DNA of 64,000 bases from Pelomonas caseinilytica (GTDB lineage: Bacteria > Pseudomonadota > Gammaproteobacteria > Burkholderiales > Burkholderiaceae_C). The stretch is from contig NZ_JAJTWT010000007.1 of NCBI RefSeq assembly GCF_021353235.1, forward strand, positions 62,001 to 126,000. Direction: 5' to 3'. The position numbers and the translations under genes are program-made. Positions within the stretch are counted from its first letter, which is position 1, and each line of letters begins with the position of its first letter. The notes under the pieces are model-generated. The model had not been told where the DNA came from. It worked only from the letters and a program-made list of their open reading frames with translations, and did no database searches. This document shows positions 28,030 to 35,506 of the stretch, piece by piece.

Positions 28030-28746
28030 ATGACCGAGAACCGGCTGCTCGACCACCTCCCGGCCACGGAGCTGCGGCGCCTGCTGGCCGAGGGCGTGCA
28101 GGTGCCCCTGCACGGCGGCGAGCCGCTGGCGGCCCAGGACGCCCCGGTGCGCGCGCTGCTGTTCCCCATGCAGGGCTTCGTGTCCCTGGGCGCACCCACG
28201 GACAACCATGCCCGGCTGCAGGTGGGCATGGTGGGCCGCGAGGGCGTTCTCAATGCCCAGCTCCTGCTGGGGGTGGCGCGCAGCCCGGTGAGCGTGCTGG
28301 TGCTGGAATCGGGGCGGGCCTGGGGCTTGTCGGCCGCGTCGCTGCGCCGCCAGCTGCCGGGCAGCCCGGCGTTGCGGCGGCTGCTGCTGCGCTACCTGCA
28401 GGTGCAGCTGCGGCTGTCCGCCACGGCGGCGGGCTGCCTGCACTGCCACACCGTCCAGTCCAGGCTGGCGCGCTGGCTGCTGATGGGACAGGACCGCGCC
28501 GCCGGTGACGGCTTTGCCGTGACCCAGGAGGGCCTGGCCCGGCTGCTGGGCGTGCGGCGCGTGGGCATCACCGTCGCGGCAAGCGCCCTGCAACTCGCCG
28601 GACTGATCCGTTATCACCGCGGCTGGGTCGCGGTCAGTGACCGCGCCGGCCTCGAGGCCGCGGCCTGCAACTGCTACGCCCAGGACCGCGCCAACTACCG
28701 GCTGGGCATGGGCTTCGCGCCGGACGCCGCCGCCGGCCGCGCGTGA
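28030..28746 (+). CDS. Crp/Fnr-family transcriptional regulator B
   Basis: A 238-residue paralogue of the preceding regulator: effector beta-roll (VPLHGGEPLAAQDAPVRALL, LFPMQGFVSLG, GMVGREGVLNAQLLLG) and winged helix-turn-helix (VTQEGLARLLGVRRVGITVA). The recognition helix RRVGIT matches the neighbour's RREGVT at four of six positions, and the ACNCY cysteine motif near the end is also kept. The pair may therefore read similar sites or compete. The ATG at 28030 is chosen; a TTG at 28024 would add two residues. Confidence 0.84.
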   Translation: MTENRLLDHLPATELRRLLAEGVQVPLHGGEPLAAQDAPVRALLFPMQGFVSLGAPTDNHARLQVGMVGREGVLNAQLLLGVARSPVSVLVLESGRAWGLSAASLRRQLPGSPALRRLLLRYLQVQLRLSATAAGCLHCHTVQSRLARWLLMGQDRAAGDGFAVTQEGLARLLGVRRVGITVAASALQLAGLIRYHRGWVAVSDRAGLEAAACNCYAQDRANYRLGMGFAPDAAAGRA

Positions 28747-28782
28747 GCAGGCGCCCGCGGGGCCGGCCGGCGCCTGCGTCCG

Positions 28783-29073
28783 TCAACGCCCGAGGTGGGT
28801 CCGGAATTCGTGGAAGGCGTCGCTGAAGGCGTTGCGGGCGTGCTCCACGTCGGGCACCAGTTGATGCCACGTCCTTTCACTGGAGGCCGCCAGCGCCTGC
28901 CACTTCGCCGTCGCCACCCGCGCATGCGCGCGCAGCTTGGCCAGTTCCAGGGCGTAGCGCTCGCGCTCATCCTGCCGGGTGTGCGTCACCCGGGTCTCGA
29001 AGGCCCGGAGCTCGTCGTTCAACTCGTCGAGCGCGAGCTTCACGTTCTCGACATAGGTCTCGCGGGGAGTCAT
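28783..29073 (-). CDS. Small helical protein of unknown function (96 aa)
   Basis: Starts MTPRETYVENVKLALDELND. It is entirely helical, with a charged heptad pattern typical of a coiled coil (LRAFETRVTHTRQDERERYA, then LELAKLRAHARVATAKWQ). No signal peptide or membrane segment. It lies 13 bp downstream of the PRC-barrel gene on the same strand and so is probably its operon partner. Short coiled-coil proteins beside PRC-barrel genes suggest an envelope or stress role, but the function is not known. Confidence 0.7.
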   Translation of the reverse strand: MTPRETYVENVKLALDELNDELRAFETRVTHTRQDERERYALELAKLRAHARVATAKWQALAASSERTWHQLVPDVEHARNAFSDAFHEFRTHLGR

Positions 29074-29086
29074 CGCACCGCCCGGC

Positions 29087-29794
29087 TCATGCGCAGCAGT
29101 CCTGGCGCTCGGCGCCGGCGTAGGCGGCACCGCCCTCGCCCTGCTCCGGCGTGAGCGCCAAGTGAACACGCTGTGCGGCCCAGTCGATGCGCAGGGCCCA
29201 GGGCGGGCCGACCCGCAGCTTGCGTCCCCCGGCGGGCTTGTCCGTGTCGACGACGAAGTAGCGGATCTGCCAAGTCTGGTCATCGAAGACCAGGTCGTGC
29301 ACCTGGCCGATGCAGCCTTCGGGGGTCACGACCTCGTAGCCGTGCATCTGCTCCGCGCTGCGCAGCTGCGTGGCCGCCGGGTGGGTGGTGCCGGCCCCCT
29401 CGGCGGCGTCGCGCGGCAGCGGCGCCACGCTGGGATAGGGCATCGCACCGAGGGCCCAAAGGCCGCCGCCCTCCCGGTAGGAGGGATAGTGGTAGTGGCG
29501 CTGGAATTCCTGCTCGTACTCGCGCGAGACCGGCTGGCTGGCGTCCAGCGCCGGGCTGGTGCGGATGAGGCGGCGCGTCAGTGCGACCTCGATCAACCCA
29601 CCCCGGCCCACCGGCTGCTTGAGGGAATAGGGCGAGATCAGCACCTCGCGTTCGGCCAGCCACGTGCCGGCATCGACGACCAGATAGCGGATGACCCAGC
29701 GGTGGTCGTCGAACAGCACGTCCTCGACAGGGCCGATGTCGCCGTCCACCGCCCTGACGCGGGCCCGGGTGACATCGCCGATGCTGTTGAGCAT
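29087..29794 (-). CDS. Tandem PRC-barrel domain protein
   Basis: A 235-residue soluble protein with two PRC-barrel domains, about residues 5-75 and 155-225. They are marked by the paired motifs DVLFDDHRWVIRYLVVDAG and DLVFDDQTWQIRYFVVDTD. The linker is Pro/His/Tyr-rich (YHYPSYREGG). PRC-barrels mediate protein-protein contacts in photosynthetic reaction centres, RNA processing and stress proteins; this duplicated form is often found beside general-stress genes. AAGGAG lies 7 nt before the ATG. It is divergent from the histidine kinase gene. Confidence 0.85.
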   Translation of the reverse strand: MLNSIGDVTRARVRAVDGDIGPVEDVLFDDHRWVIRYLVVDAGTWLAEREVLISPYSLKQPVGRGGLIEVALTRRLIRTSPALDASQPVSREYEQEFQRHYHYPSYREGGGLWALGAMPYPSVAPLPRDAAEGAGTTHPAATQLRSAEQMHGYEVVTPEGCIGQVHDLVFDDQTWQIRYFVVDTDKPAGGRKLRVGPPWALRIDWAAQRVHLALTPEQGEGGAAYAGAERQDCCA

Positions 29795-29947
29795 GTGGAA
29801 CTCCTTGTTGAGCCGGCAGGGTGACGAGGCCTTGCCCGGGCGGTCGGTGCGGTTGCCCACATGGCCGGGATATCGCGGCGCTGTCCCACGCTGCAGGCCC
29901 TTTGAGCCCAAAATCGAGCGCTCTGCCGTTGACACAAGGGGGCTCCG

Positions 29948-31276
29948 ATGCCAGCCGTCGAGCACTTGGCCTTGAGCGATCACCTGAAGCGGCGACGCGG
30001 CGTCATCCTGCAGGCGTGGCGCAACGCGGTGACGTCCGACCCGGCGCTGACGACCGGCGCGGCCCTGCCCCGGGCCCAACTGCACGACCACATCCCGGCA
30101 TTGCTGGTGGACTTCGAGCGCGAGCTGGCCCGCCTGGCCGCAGAGCCCGGCGGCGATGACCGCGAGCCGCGCCAGGGCGACGCCGCGGCCCATGGGCTGC
30201 ATCGGTGGCAACAGGGCTTCAACCTGACCGAGGTGACCCGCGAACTCGCACGCCTCAATGAATGCGTCGTCGTGGAGCTCGAGGCCTATGAAGCCCTGCA
30301 TCCCGAGTTCAGCGCCGTGGCCATGGCGCAGGCGCGCCGGATCTGGGCCAGGCAATGCGGCGACGCCATCACCGGCAGCGTGTCGCAGTATTTCCAGCTG
30401 CAGCAGATCGAAGCCAGCAGCCACATCCGCGACCTCGAGCACGCCCTGCAGTCCCTACGCGAGCTGGAGCAGGAACGCGCCCACCTCTGGCAGCAGGCCG
30501 CCCACGACCTGCGCGGCAACCTGGGCGTCGTGGCCGCGGCCACGGCGGGCCTCGCATCGCCGCGGGCCTCCGAGGTGGGGCGCGAGCGCTTCCTGCGGCT
30601 GCTCGACCGCAACGTCGCCGCCTTGAACCATCTGCTGAATGACGTGACCAGCCTGGCCCGGCTGCAGGGCGGGCTGGAGCACCGCAACGCCTGCCCCATC
30701 GACGCCGCCGAACTGCTCAGGGCGCTGTGCGAAGACCTGCAGCCCCATGCGCTGGACCGCGGCCTGTACCTGCGATTCCACGGCCCCGCGGCCCTGCCCG
30801 TCGAAGGCGATGCGGTCAAGACCCGGCGCATCGCCCAGAACCTGGTCATCAACGCGATCAAGTACACCCAGACGGGCGGCGTCACGGTCAGCTGCGCCGA
30901 GGGTTCGCGCAGCGACCTCGACCGCTGGATGTTCGAGGTCCGCGACACCGGCCCGGGCTTCCATGCCGGCCCGGGCTCGCAACTTGCCGGCGCCCTCGAG
31001 GAGGCGACCGACCAGGCGCGCCAGGTCGCAAGCGACCATGCCTCGGGGGAGGTCACGCATGTCAACGTGGACCTGGCCGAAACGCATCCCCGTGCCGACG
31101 ACCTGCGCCCGGTGAAGCAGCAGGCCGGCGAAGGGATAGGGCTGTCCATCGTCAAGCGCCTGTGCGACCTGCTCAACGCCACCACCGAGCTGGAGTCCGC
31201 GGTGGGCGTGGGGACGACGTTCCGCATCCTGCTGCCGCGGCGCTACGCCGACGACGCCACGGCACCGGCCCGCTAG
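29948..31276 (+). CDS. Soluble sensor histidine kinase (RsbRD-like N-terminus)
   Basis: A 442-residue cytosolic kinase with no membrane segment. The N-terminal helical domain (about 7-150, starting HLKRRRGVILQAWRNAV) resembles the RsbRD/globin-like sensor seen in stressosome proteins. The H-box has His186 in QAAHDLRGN, the N-box is NLVINAIKYTQTG, and the G-boxes are VRDTGPGF and GEGIGLSIVKRL. About 60 residues are inserted between the two G-boxes, making a long ATP lid. No response regulator is encoded nearby, so it is an orphan. Its stop overlaps by 4 nt the stop of the convergent cyclase gene. Confidence 0.88.
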   Translation: MPAVEHLALSDHLKRRRGVILQAWRNAVTSDPALTTGAALPRAQLHDHIPALLVDFERELARLAAEPGGDDREPRQGDAAAHGLHRWQQGFNLTEVTRELARLNECVVVELEAYEALHPEFSAVAMAQARRIWARQCGDAITGSVSQYFQLQQIEASSHIRDLEHALQSLRELEQERAHLWQQAAHDLRGNLGVVAAATAGLASPRASEVGRERFLRLLDRNVAALNHLLNDVTSLARLQGGLEHRNACPIDAAELLRALCEDLQPHALDRGLYLRFHGPAALPVEGDAVKTRRIAQNLVINAIKYTQTGGVTVSCAEGSRSDLDRWMFEVRDTGPGFHAGPGSQLAGALEEATDQARQVASDHASGEVTHVNVDLAETHPRADDLRPVKQQAGEGIGLSIVKRLCDLLNATTELESAVGVGTTFRILLPRRYADDATAPAR

Positions 31277-32043
31277 GGGTCCGGGCGCGCGCCACAGGCC
31301 GAGGAGAAGAAGCTGTAGCGGCCGCCGCCCGAGCGCTTGCTCCGGTACATGGCCCGGTCGGCGCAGTCCACCAGCTGCTCGACGTTGTCGGCATCGTCGG
31401 GATAGACGCTGATGCCGATGCTGGCGCGCACGCTCACCGGCACCTTCCCGACGTGGGTCAACATGGCCAGCGCATCCATGAGCTTTTGCGCCACGACGCC
31501 CGGGTCGGCCGCATCGGACACCTCGGGCAACAACACGACGAACTCGTCGCCGCCGAGGCGGCAGACCGTGTCGATCTGCCTCACGCAGCCCACCAGGCAG
31601 GCGCTGACCGCACGCAGCACCTCGTCCCCCACCGGATGCCCCAGCGTGTCGTTGATCTGCTTGAAGCCATCCAGGTCGAGGAACAGCAGTGCGAGCCGGC
31701 CGTCGTGCCGCCGGGCATTCGTCAGCCCCTGCGAGAAACGGTCGATCAACAGCAGGCGGTTGGGCAGGCTGGTCAGCGCATCGAGCTCGCTGGACCGCGT
31801 CAGCTCCGCCAGCAGCACGGCGGTGGAGTCGGCCACCTCCCGGGAGCGCACGGCGTCCAGGACCAGTTGTTCGTTGGCCTCGAGCAATTGCTGCATCGCA
31901 TGGCTGCCGAGCCGCTCCTGCGCTTCGCTCAGGTCCGCCAACACGCTGGCGAGATGCTTGCGCGCCGCACGGGTTTGCGCCTGCAGTGCCGCGAGTTCCG
32001 CCTTGAGCACGGCCGGATCTGGCGGGTCAGACACAGGCTCCAT
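31273..32043 (-). CDS. Diguanylate cyclase (coiled coil-GGDEF)
   Basis: A 256-residue cytosolic protein with an N-terminal coiled coil (about residues 10-90) and a GGDEF domain. Active-site motif GGDEF at 164-168; product-inhibition site RQID at 155-158, the standard 5 residues before; DLDGFKQINDTLGH carries the metal and guanine contacts. It should make cyclic di-GMP and be feedback-inhibited. It starts 42 bp after the KaiC-like gene on the same strand, so it probably completes that operon, and it overlaps the histidine kinase tail-to-tail. Confidence 0.92.
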   Translation of the reverse strand: MEPVSDPPDPAVLKAELAALQAQTRAARKHLASVLADLSEAQERLGSHAMQQLLEANEQLVLDAVRSREVADSTAVLLAELTRSSELDALTSLPNRLLLIDRFSQGLTNARRHDGRLALLFLDLDGFKQINDTLGHPVGDEVLRAVSACLVGCVRQIDTVCRLGGDEFVVLLPEVSDAADPGVVAQKLMDALAMLTHVGKVPVSVRASIGISVYPDDADNVEQLVDCADRAMYRSKRSGGGRYSFFSSACGARPDP

Positions 32044-32085
32044 GTCTTCTCCTCGGCGCCCGCGGGCGCGGCGCCAATGCGTTGA

Positions 32086-33552
32086 TCACCCTTGCCGGCT
32101 GCCGGCGGCCAGGCGCCGGGTTGCCGGGTGGCCACCCAGCATGCCCTCCTGCTCGGCAAGCATCGTGCCGATGCGGATGCCGTCGTCGTCGATGCTGTAC
32201 TCGCGCAGTTGGTCGGAATGGGCGCTGTCCCGCACCTTGACCACCGCCAGCACCCGGCGAAGCCGGCTGTCGATCTCGACATAACGCTGGACGATGATGG
32301 CGTCCGTCATGAACGCCGTGCCGTAGGGGCTGAAGCGCAGGTCGGTGTAGCGGTCCTCCAGTTCCGACGTCATCAGCACCGTCACGCCCAGGCCCGTCAG
32401 GGAGGCCACGAGCCGCAGCAGCGATTCACGGAAATCCTCCTTGAACGACGGCCCGAGCTTGAGCTCGAAGCCGGAGAGCGAGTCGATGACGACGCGGCGG
32501 GCCTTGAGCCGGCGGATCTCCGAGGCCAGCATCTGCATCACCTCTTCGATGGAGGTGTCGGTCGCGTGGGTCTCCACCACGCCGATGCGGCCGTCCTCGA
32601 TGGCCTGCGCCAGCACCTTGTTGTGCACGCGGCTCGGCTGGCGCTCGAAGGCGGCGATGACACCGGTCTCGCCGTTGCGCACGCCGGCCTCCAGGAAGGC
32701 CGCGGCGAGGATGCTCTTGCCCGACCCCGAGGGGCCGGCCAGCAACAGCGAGTAGCCGCGCGGCAGGCCGCCGTCCATCATCTCGTCCAGGCCCGGCACG
32801 CCCATCGAAGCGCGCGCCCCGTCGAGGCCGTTGCCCAGGCGCGGGGCCGCGGCGGACGTAGGAACGAAGATGCGCAGGCCCTCGCTGCCGATGCGAAACG
32901 CATGCAGGCCCGGCAGCGACGGTTGGCCGCGCATCTTCATGATCTCCATCTTGCGCACCATGGCATTGCGCTGCACGCTCTGGCGCATCCAGATCAGCCC
33001 GTCGGCCACGGTGAAGACGGGATTCGCGTCGGTGTCGGAGAAGTACTCGCCGATCAGGAAGGTCGTGGCCTGCCAACTGGTCATCAGCATGCCGAGCTGC
33101 TGCATGAAGCGCTGCAGGTGGTTGTGCGCGTGGCCGTTGGCGTCCGTGGCCAGCACCACGGAGCGGAACGAATCGACGAACACCAGCGACGGCTCGTGCG
33201 CTGCCACCTCCTCGGTGATGCGCGCCAGCACGTGGTCGAGGTCGCCCGCCATGGCCTCCTCGCACAGGTTGATGAAGCGGATGCGGCGGTTGATGGCCGC
33301 CGTGTCGAAGAAGGCGAACTGCTGCTGATACCTGAGCATCTTCAGCGGTGGCTCCCCCAGCACCGTGAAATACACGGCGGGCCGCTCCTCGGTGGCCAGC
33401 GCGAACATGATCTGGTGCGCCAGCGTCGTCTTGCCGCAGCCGGGCTGGCCGGCGATGAGATTGAACGAGAACTCCGGCAGCCCTCCACCCAGCAGGTCGT
33501 CCAGCCCCGGCACACCCGTTGGCAGGCTGTTGATCGTCACTTTGGATGTCAT
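32086..33552 (-). CDS. KaiC-like double-RecA ATPase (non-clock)
   Basis: A 488-residue protein with two KaiC/RecA-type ATPase domains. Walker A motifs are GQPGCGKTT at 35-43 and GPSGSGKS at 273-280; the Walker B-like strands are PSLVFVDSF and RRVVIDSLSGFE. The catalytic double-Glu of KaiC is reduced (LGEPP in domain 1, FERQPS in domain 2). The segment matching the clock phosphosites Ser431/Thr432 reads GTAFMTD, which I align as Ala/Phe, so a KaiC phosphorylation cycle is unlikely. No KaiA or KaiB is present. It overlaps the upstream 143-codon gene by 4 nt and is followed by a diguanylate cyclase, suggesting a signalling ATPase. Confidence 0.88.
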   Translation of the reverse strand: MTSKVTINSLPTGVPGLDDLLGGGLPEFSFNLIAGQPGCGKTTLAHQIMFALATEERPAVYFTVLGEPPLKMLRYQQQFAFFDTAAINRRIRFINLCEEAMAGDLDHVLARITEEVAAHEPSLVFVDSFRSVVLATDANGHAHNHLQRFMQQLGMLMTSWQATTFLIGEYFSDTDANPVFTVADGLIWMRQSVQRNAMVRKMEIMKMRGQPSLPGLHAFRIGSEGLRIFVPTSAAAPRLGNGLDGARASMGVPGLDEMMDGGLPRGYSLLLAGPSGSGKSILAAAFLEAGVRNGETGVIAAFERQPSRVHNKVLAQAIEDGRIGVVETHATDTSIEEVMQMLASEIRRLKARRVVIDSLSGFELKLGPSFKEDFRESLLRLVASLTGLGVTVLMTSELEDRYTDLRFSPYGTAFMTDAIIVQRYVEIDSRLRRVLAVVKVRDSAHSDQLREYSIDDDGIRIGTMLAEQEGMLGGHPATRRLAAGSRQG

Positions 33553-33980
33553 GGCTTGGGGTCCTGCGCCGAGGCGGCGCGTGAGGAAGTCGACCAGGCG
33601 GCTTGCAGCAGCCGTTCGGTCAGCGGAGCGCCGATCAGGGCCGTGAGAAGTTCGCGAAAGATGGTGAACAGGCGGTTGCCCGCCTCGACCGCGGCGGCGG
33701 GCTGCTGTGCGGCGAAAAGGGCCATCAAGGCCGTCAGGTCGGCCGTGGCGTCGCCACTGCCCGGCTTGAGAGGCGCGAGCCAGGGGTATTGCACCGCGGC
33801 GACATGCACGGTCCGCCGGAACAAGGCTGCAACGCCGCGGTGACCCAGCACCGGCTGCAGCGACGCTTCGATATCGGCCCACATGGCGCCGACGGCCTCG
33901 GCGACCTGCCGCGCGTCCGCGTCCTCCGCCAGGCGTTGGGTAAGAGAAGCCGTGAAGCGGCTGCTCTCTTGGCTGTCCAT
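33549..33980 (-). CDS. Small partner protein of the KaiC-like ATPase (143 aa), function unknown
   Basis: A soluble helical protein. It starts MDSQESSRFTASLTQRLAED and includes AVGAMWADIEASLQPVLGHR and FRRTVHVAAVQYPW. No motif is recognised. Its stop overlaps the KaiC-like start (ATGA at 33549-33552), a strong sign of translational coupling and a shared complex or pathway. The alternating Ala/Leu helices and the VLGHRGVAALFRRTV segment loosely recall sensor helical bundles placed before KaiC-like or kinase genes. It is not KaiB: it lacks the thioredoxin-like pattern. Confidence 0.7.
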   Translation of the reverse strand: MDSQESSRFTASLTQRLAEDADARQVAEAVGAMWADIEASLQPVLGHRGVAALFRRTVHVAAVQYPWLAPLKPGSGDATADLTALMALFAAQQPAAAVEAGNRLFTIFRELLTALIGAPLTERLLQAAWSTSSRAASAQDPKP

Positions 33981-34297
33981 GGGGAGGCTTGAGGTGAGAG
34001 TGATGCCGAGTGTAGGTCTCCGGACCCGTCGGCCCGCTCGATGGTCCGGTCAGGCGCCGCGCACCCGACCCGGGCGGTTTCACCGCCAGTCACCCGGACG
34101 TTAGCGGGAGACGCCCGGGCGGTATGTTCGTTACCGAACGCTGCCCGCCGCGCCGACTCGCTGGCCGCTGACGTCGACGCCGATGCGCCACGATCCGCCC
34201 GAGGCGACCAGTCCGGCTCCGGCCGGGCCAGGCGCGGTCTTCGCGCCGCGCGGCCAGCGGCCGAGCCCGGACGAGCGCCAAGTGGCGGCGCGCCGGC
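33981..34297. other. Gene-free stretch before the KaiC operon
   Basis: 317 bp with no convincing gene. It should hold the leftward promoter of the KaiC-like operon and the end of the ompA transcript. The only structure I see is GTTCG-TTAC-CGAAC at 34126-34139, a perfect 5-bp inverted repeat that could be a small operator. No good -35/-10 pair is evident. Confidence 0.5.
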
Positions 34298-34381
34298 TCA
34301 GCGCATCACGACCAGCTGAACCCGCCGGTTCATGCTGCGGCCTTCGCGGGTCTTGTTGTCGGCCAGGGGCGCGGATTCGCC
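34298..34381 (-). repeat. ompA-like 3' end (direct repeat, right copy, in the intact gene)
   Basis: Partner of the 84-bp copy at 26435-26518. It covers the final 27 codons and stop of the intact lipoprotein gene, so this is the functional copy. Confidence 0.9.
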
Positions 34382-34909
34382 ATAACTGATCGTCGACATG
34401 CGTGCCAGCGGCAGACCGGCGCGGGCCAGGTACATGCGCACGGCTTCGGCCCGCTTGAGGCCGAGCTGCTGGTTGACCGCGTCGCTGCCGGTGGCGTCGG
34501 TGTGGCCCTGGATTTCGATGAACACCGGCTGGTTGTCGGCCTTGAGCTTGGCGACGAGCTGATCAAGCTCCCGGCCGCCCTGCTCGGTGAGCTCGGCATG
34601 GCCCGAGCTGAACTTGATCTTGTCGTCGGTCAGCAAGGTGCTCATCAGCAGGCCGGGCGGCGCGGGCAGGTTCTTGGCAGCCTGGGCGCGCTCCGCAGCC
34701 TCCTGCTGCAGGGCCGCGATGCGCGCCTCGCTGCCCTGCAGCCGGCCATCCAGGGCCTTGAGGCTGTCGTCATGCGCCTGCACCCGGGTGCCGAGGCTGT
34801 CCACGCTGGTCTGCACCGGAGCGACGGTCTCCTTGACGAAATCCTGGGTGGCGCAGGCGCTCAGCAACAGGACGCTGCTCGCGACGAACAGGGGAGCGAT
34901 TCTCGACAT
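34298..34909 (-). CDS. OmpA-family peptidoglycan-binding lipoprotein
   Basis: A 203-residue outer-membrane lipoprotein. The signal peptide ends in the lipobox LLSAC with Cys19 as lipid site. A coiled-coil stalk follows (about 25-80: VDSLGTRVQAHDDSLKALDG). The C-terminal OmpA domain has IQGHTDATGSDAVNQQLG, KRAEAVRMYL and the final SMNRRVQLVV. The domain anchors the outer membrane to diaminopimelate. The start is the ATG at 34909 (AAGGAG 7 nt upstream); a TTG lies one codon before. Its last 84 bp are duplicated at 26435-26518. Confidence 0.9.
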   Translation of the reverse strand: MSRIAPLFVASSVLLLSACATQDFVKETVAPVQTSVDSLGTRVQAHDDSLKALDGRLQGSEARIAALQQEAAERAQAAKNLPAPPGLLMSTLLTDDKIKFSSGHAELTEQGGRELDQLVAKLKADNQPVFIEIQGHTDATGSDAVNQQLGLKRAEAVRMYLARAGLPLARMSTISYGESAPLADNKTREGRSMNRRVQLVVMR

Positions 34910-35152
34910 CAATGAACTCCTTCAGGAAGCAAGAGCCTGCGACTCTAGGCATCCCGCGGAGGCAAACGTACCGAGTTGTGAGCAAGGCTCGCGCCATTAA
35001 CCGGCTGCGCGAAAGCCTTACCGTTGGGCGCTTGGGTGTGAGGACATTCGATACAGCTCATCCCCCCGAATCTGCAGTCCGTCGCGCCCCGCTAGGTCGC
35101 CACCCGACCGGGAGATATGGTGTGCTACATCAGCAACACACCCGGAGCGCCC
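34910..35152. other. Divergent intergenic region between ompA-like and gntR genes
   Basis: 243 bp. Contains the ribosome site of the leftward lipoprotein gene, the operator-like repeat at 35119-35142 and a CGGAG site for the rightward gntR gene. No clean sigma-70 hexamers are seen for either direction. Confidence 0.5.
35119..35142. promoter_or_regulatory. Probable GntR/YtrA operator
   Basis: GGTGTGCT (35119-35126), a 5-nt centre ACATC, then AGCA-A-CACACC (35132-35142): 8-bp arms interrupted only by one extra A. It lies 10 bp before the gntR start, right where an autoregulatory operator is expected for this YtrA-type operon, whose known sites are GTGTA-like inverted repeats. Confidence 0.65.
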
Positions 35153-35506
35153 ATGACTCCCACCTGGACAGACCAGGCGCCGATCTACCAGCAGCTGGCC
35201 GACCGACTGGCCGTGCAGCTGCTGGACGGCAGTCCCCCGGAAGGCCAGGCCCTGCCCTCGGTGCGGCAGTTGGCCAGCCAGTACGTCATCAATCCTCTGA
35301 CCGTCACGCGGGCGCTGCAGGCGCTGGCCGAGCACGGCCTGATCGAGACGCGCCGCGGCCTGGGCATGTTCGTCATGGCAGGCGCCCGCGAGCGGCTGTT
35401 GCAGCACGAACGCGAGCAGTTCCTTCAGAAGGACTGGCCGGCCCTGCGGGCCAAGCTCAAGCGCCTGGGGCTGACCGCCAAGGACCTGAACTGGGAGTCG
35501 ACATGA
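35153..35506 (+). CDS. GntR-family regulator, YtrA subfamily
   Basis: A 117-residue repressor. The winged helix-turn-helix spans about residues 7-75 (PIYQQLADRLAVQLLDGSPP, LPSVRQLASQYVINPLTVTR, EHGLIETRRGLGMFV). The very short C-terminal helix pair is typical of YtrA regulators, which lack a large effector domain. It overlaps the ABC ATPase start by 4 nt, the normal ytr operon layout. Probably controls its own transporter operon through the operator just upstream; members elsewhere respond to cell-envelope antibiotics. Confidence 0.9.
   Translation: MTPTWTDQAPIYQQLADRLAVQLLDGSPPEGQALPSVRQLASQYVINPLTVTRALQALAEHGLIETRRGLGMFVMAGARERLLQHEREQFLQKDWPALRAKLKRLGLTAKDLNWEST

Noticed and set aside
32086-33552. 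Circadian clock KaiC
   Set aside because: No KaiA/KaiB, clock phosphosite positions not conserved, catalytic double-Glu reduced.
34183-34389. 68-codon + strand ORF overlapping the ompA end
   Set aside because: Overlaps the conserved lipoprotein C-terminus antisense; no start signals.
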